DNA of 64,000 bases from Calvatia gigantea (lineage: Eukaryota > Basidiomycota > Agaricomycetes > Agaricales > Lycoperdaceae), in contig JACAAK010000015.1 in NCBI GenBank assembly GCA_025093985.1, positions 366,581 to 430,580 on the forward strand, given 5' to 3'. Below, piece after piece: positions 60,401 to 64,000 of the stretch (its first letter is position 1; the number at the start of each line of letters is the position of its first letter). The position numbers were made by a program, and so were the translations under genes. Under the pieces are notes generated by a model. The model worked only from the letters and a program-made list of their open reading frames with translations, had not been told where the DNA came from and made no database searches.

Positions 60401-61049
60401 CAATATTCCCACACTCAATCAGTCACTGTCAGTAGTTGTTGAGCCAGTACTGGGGGCCAATGCAATTCAGTCATCATGTATTATACCTCATTAGAATCGT
60501 CTCAATGAGCTCTTTCCAACGATATCAAAATCATAATACATGGATACCTTGTCAGTATGTTAATTCACCATCTGTACAATAAAACCATTATCATAGCAAG
60601 ACATATACCCATCGGAGTAGCATCATAAATACATTGTTGAAATGTGGCTGCAGTATCTATTAATGCTCAAAAAAGACCGAGTCAATAGCTGTAGCCATTG
60701 AATTGCTATCGAATATTCTGTACATTTCACAGAAAATAGCAGGAATTGAATAGAAGCTCAACACCTCACCGGAATATAATTTATTTATAATCGTTGGAAT
60801 CCCCTCAATGAGCACTATCTAACGCACCTTAGAACGTAGTGATCGCCTCAATACTCATTGAGTTATGGCATCATCATTGAAAATGCGGGTTTTTGACATA
60901 GCACCGCAACTACTGAGCTTGTCAGCCCGTATTTGGGTGCGTCTAAAAGCGGCTGAAAATCCGAACAGTTCAAAAAAAAAAACCAAGTTAATCCGTTGAG
61001 TTTCCGTGAAGTTATTTCATTATCATTCTGAAATTAGTGCTCTGGGGCA

Positions 61050-61285
61050 TACACAGAGATTCGTCTTGGACGAATTGGTGTGTGCACCAGTCAAATATTC
61101 CCACAGTTAGCTGAGGTCTGATGCACACTGATTCGTCTTGGACGAATGGGGGTGCACCTGTCCAATATTCCCATAGTGTACTTGGTACACACCCATTTGT
61201 CCAAGACGAATGGATGTGCACCACTCTAATATCCATGATAAATTGAGGTACCAATGCACACACATTTGTCTTGGACGAATGGTGT
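61050..61285 (-). repeat. Hairpin block H4 (four hairpins, inverted)
   Basis: Hairpins near 61060, 61130, 61190 and 61263. Mirrors block H1 across the centre of the region. Confidence 0.85.
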
Positions 61286-61607
61286 GGACCACCCCAATAT
61301 TCCCACGCTCAATCATTCACTGTCAGTAGTTGTAAGGCTCATACAGGCGGCCACTGCTGCCCAATCATGATGTATTATACCTTGTTGTGATCGCCTCAAC
61401 GAGCTCTTTCCAACGGTACCAAGACCGTAGAAATCTACCGATTCCCTGCGATAATATTCCAGCATTCCTCTAATAAAAATATGGCCTCACAGCATACCAT
61501 GGTTATAATTGTTAGAGCAACACCCCCAGTATCTCATTAAAAGCCTCCTGTTGTTAAGATCATATTTCTACAAAAGAGACTGAGCTATTATCTCTGTCCA
61601 CTGGGGT

Positions 61608-61736
61608 GGAGGTGATTCCTAAAAACCGTTGAGTTGTCCGATGGAGGAGACAGCGCAACAGGCTGGGGAGCTACCCCAGCCACCTGTTTCGTCTTATGAC
61701 AGACTCATCAGGCGCTCTGATTATCCATCAGTACCT
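61608..61736. repeat. Subtelomeric repeat X, copy X4
   Basis: First 129 bp of X, ending at CAGTACCT, then G2. Its hairpin reads GGCTGGGG/CCCCAGCC, a compensatory variant of X1. Confidence 0.9.
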
Positions 61737-62500
61737 AGCATTATTATGCTTTGTAGGAGCTAGCTGCTCTGGAGCCTATGGGTGTGAGCTGTTTGCTGTG
61801 AAGCAGCTTATGAGGTTACTACCGTTGGAATCGCCTTGTCAAGGGGATTCCAATGGTACCAAAATCATGTTAAACGGATAAGTATTTGATTTTCTACGGA
61901 ATAAAGAACATTTTCCATGAATTATCGAAGAAGGAGTGGCTCCAGGAGAGGCTCTCGGCAATTGCCGCAGAGCCCATAGGCGTGTGCCTTTTGGTGTGAA
62001 ATAGCATACAACTTTACTACCATTGGAATCCCCTCGATGAGGCGATTCCAACGGTATCAAAATCATGTCAGGGGGATATGTATTTGACTTTCTATGGAAT
62101 AAACAATATTTTCCCTCAATTATCTAAGAGGGAGCGGCTCCAGGATCAGCTCTCGGCAATTGCCGGGGAGCCTCTGGAGCCAGTGCCTCCAATGTTCAGC
62201 ACCCACCAGAGCCTCCGGCAATTACTGGTATGTGCTCTCGAGCCTGTCCCCGAGCCTTGCGCCACCCCCATTTGGGACACAGGCTCTGGCGGCTGTCCCT
62301 CCAGAGCCTATGCTTGCCTGCCGGCAGTCTCCGGAGCCAGCTCTGGAGCTGTTTGCCCAGGCTTGGGAGCCTTTCTCGAGCTGTCCCCTGGCTATATGCG
62401 TATGTAATCAATGTTTGGCCCAATAGGTATAGACAAATATTGCTGGTTTGGATCGCACATTGAACATTCCCTCTAGTATATCTTATCACGCTCGTCCGCT
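61737..62500. repeat. Subtelomeric repeat G, copy G2
   Basis: Near-identical to G1 for the first 440 bp, then diverged but colinear through the CTCTGGAGCC-rich part to GTATGTAATC and TTCCCTC. Differences to G1 are often CpG against TpG/CpA. Confidence 0.88.
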
Positions 62501-62710
62501 TCCTCCTGGCCCTACCTCACGACAACCTTCACATGCCTCCTCCTCGCCTTCATCCGTTCATGGGCCCTTACACTCGTCATCCTCTCCGCGGTCCCCCTCC
62601 TCACCCTTATCCAATCCTTCTCACAATCCATCGCTTCCCCTTTACTCTTCCACGAACGCACACAAACAAGTACAACAGCCACCCTCATCGACCGCGCACT
62701 ACCTCGGCAT
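62448..62710 (+). pseudogene. Gene fragment, Ser/Pro-rich N-terminus, cut by repeat G3
   Basis: About 88 codons rich in Ser, Pro and His (SYHARPLPPGPTSRQPSHAS) with strong CpG content and host-like codon use. It ends where G3 begins at CTAGCATTAG. It looks like the disordered start of a host gene trapped between two G units. Family not recognisable. Confidence 0.4.
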
Positions 62711-63008
62711 CTAGCATTAGTAGCTAGCTGCTCTGGAGCTGATGGGTGTGTGCCCTTTGCTGTGAAGCCGCCTATGAGCTTACCACAGTTGGAATCGCCT
62801 TGTCGGAGGGATTCCAACGGTACCAAAATCATCTTAAACAGATAAGTATTTGATTTTCTGCAGAATAAAGAACATTTTCCGTGAATTATCTAAGAGTGAT
62901 CGGCTCCAGGAGAGGCTCTCGGCAATTGCCACGGAGCCCATAGGCGCGTGCCCTTTTCTGTGAAATAACATACAACCTTACCACCGTTGGAATCTCCTCG
63001 ATGAGGCA
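62711..63008. repeat. Subtelomeric repeat G, copy G3 (truncated)
   Basis: Begins AGCATTAGTAGCTAGC and follows G1/G2 for about 298 bp, stopping inside the second GGAATC hairpin (CTCGATGAGGC), where X5 begins. Confidence 0.88.
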
Positions 63009-63343
63009 GGAGGAGGTGATTCCTAAAAACCGTTGAGTTGTCCGATGGAGGAGACAGCGCAACAGGTTGGGGAGCTACCCCAACCACCTGTTTCGTCTTA
63101 TGACAGACTCATCAGGCGCTCTGATTATCCATCAGTACCTACCAAACCAATAGAACGCGTACGATCGCGCTATACTTGGGGATGAGTATAATTAACTCGA
63201 TCCATGGAACAGTTGACAAATGTCAACGAGCGCTAATATAGCGCCCAAAAACCTCAGCGCTTGTGGGCGCTTAAGTTATCGTCAGGAAATATAAAAGTAA
63301 GGAAAACTTGTACTTAAGCGCCCGCGTAGCGCCCAAATGCGGG
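63009..63343. repeat. Subtelomeric repeat X, copy X5
   Basis: First 335 bp of X, ending at CGCCCAAATGCGG, directly followed by X6. Confidence 0.92.
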
Positions 63344-63887
63344 AAGAGGAAATCCTAAAAAACCGTTGAGTTGTCCGATGGAGGAGACAGCGCAACAGGC
63401 TGGGGAGCTACCCCAGCCACCTGTTTTGTGTTATGACAGACTCATGAGGTGCTCTGATTATCCATCAGTACCTACCAGACCAATAGAACGCGATTGTTCG
63501 CGTTATTATTGGGGACGAGCGTAAATAGCTTGATCCATGGAACAGCTGATAAATGTCAGCGAGCGCTTAAAAAGCGCCCATAAAATCAAGCGCTTGTGGG
63601 CGCTTAATTTATCGTCAGGAAAGAAAAGTAAAGGAAAAAACTTGTACTTAAGTGCCCGCGTAGCGCCCAAATGCGGGGCGCCCATTAAGCGCCCACGCAC
63701 TTAAATACGAACATTCTTGAAATAATAAAATGAACGTACCAAGTACCTAACGATGTCATCAGCTTGACAACTGAAGGCGGGGTACATACCGTGGCAGGTT
63801 ATTTACGCAACAGTCCAGCTCAGACAATCCCTTAGTCCATCTATCAGCCTGCGCATCACGAGACAAGGCCGGTTCCACTCACCATTG
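63344..63887. repeat. Subtelomeric repeat X, terminal full copy X6
   Basis: The only copy that runs from the AGGAAATCC start to the natural end CACTCACCATTG next to the telomere. About 544 bp. It carries the CTGGGG variant of the hairpin and the GCGCCC-rich half. Confidence 0.93.
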
Positions 63888-64000
63888 TTAGGGGAGGTTA
63901 GGGGGTTAGGGTTAGGGGTTAGGGTTAGGGGGTTAGGGGTTAGGGGGTTAGGGGTTAGGGGGTTAGGGGTTAGGGTTAGGGGTTAGGGGTTAGGGTTAGG
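63888..64000 (+). repeat. Telomere repeats, chromosome end
   Basis: Irregular TTAGGG, TTAGGGG and TTAGGGGG units running to the last base, preceded by one variant GAGG unit. The G-rich strand points right, so this is the right end of the chromosome. Confidence 0.97.

Larger units (their letters stand above)
57075..61400. repeat. H region: large imperfect inverted repeat with four hairpin blocks
   Basis: Two H units in plus orientation (about 57075-57970 and 57990-58760) are followed after a spacer by two in minus orientation (about 59880-60495 and 60500-61400), so outer and inner pairs mirror each other. Each unit has a TATAATACATGATGATTGG lead, a block of four hairpins, then a module with a poly-T run and TTCGGATT, and a module with GATTYCAACGA hairpins. 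Identity between copies is roughly 75-85% by eye. Poly-T modules also occur in the spacer (58830, 59280). No ORF beyond 90 codons. Confidence 0.85.

Noticed and set aside
57165..61285. Hairpin arrays as a CRISPR array
   Set aside because: The repeats are palindromic but the spacers are similar to one another, the host is a eukaryote and no cas gene is present.
57077..61316. Repeated ORFs reading VGILEWSTPF..DECVCIGTS and similar
   Set aside because: They are the hairpin blocks read in frame. The repeats lie on both strands, have no start context and are broken in each copy; the conserved unit is the palindrome, not a protein.

Overview
The window is the right-hand end of a chromosome arm of a basidiomycete fungus, most likely an Agaricomycete. 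The genes carry many short (about 45-65 bp) GT-AG introns. Agaricomycete-type families are present: a Kre9/Knh1-like wall protein, beta-sandwich/TM receptor-like proteins, a P-loop GTPase with a TTMWD G4 motif, KRE6/SKN1 and a PHD-SET protein of SET3 type. The last ~110 bp are TTAGGG-type telomere repeats. I cannot name the species. No CRISPR array, rRNA or tRNA gene was recognised.

1-5.2 kb: a Kre9/Knh1-like secreted protein, a small membrane protein, and fragments of a multicopy 3'-end family whose predicted C-termini all look like SFEGDWTF. 5.2-15.8 kb: a CpG-depleted block with stacked retrotransposons. An old split solo LTR (5829-14069) holds a complete but inactivated Ty3 chromovirus (6067-13046, minus strand, TSD TATCC) and another solo LTR (13128-13756, TSD GACTC). 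The Ty3 element itself holds a younger solo LTR (8754-9381, TSD TGCAC). LTR divergence is pure transition, mostly CpG to TpG/CpA, which suggests methylation-driven decay.

16-45 kb: gene-rich core. Two paralogous single-pass membrane proteins flank an ~800-bp long inverted repeat. Then come an intact fatty-aldehyde dehydrogenase (11 exons, 495 aa), divergent from an Mpv17/SYM1 protein (190 aa) across a 268-bp shared promoter; a P-loop GTPase with coiled coil; a larger membrane protein; a secreted thaumatin-like + ricin-B-lectin fusion (307 aa); a 152-bp mariner-type MITE; a very large PHD-SET protein; and a decayed multi-TM gene. Several conserved genes (Kre9-like, SET3, KRE6, coiled-coil gene) need single-base frame changes, so either the assembly carries indels or these copies are decaying.

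45.7-64 kb: subtelomere. It contains repeated same-orientation units: X (about 550 bp, ending in telomere repeats), G (about 700 bp, hairpin-rich) and H (four blocks of four 17-bp hairpins in a large imperfect inverted repeat). A Penelope-like reverse transcriptase of Coprina type sits directly against an interstitial TTAGGG tract, in the orientation expected if it was primed on an exposed telomere. A coiled-coil gene and a KRE6/SKN1 glucan-synthesis gene are trapped between the repeats. X and G have constant left ends and variable right ends, as expected of 5'-truncated elements added one after another to a chromosome end. This is the most unusual feature of the window.
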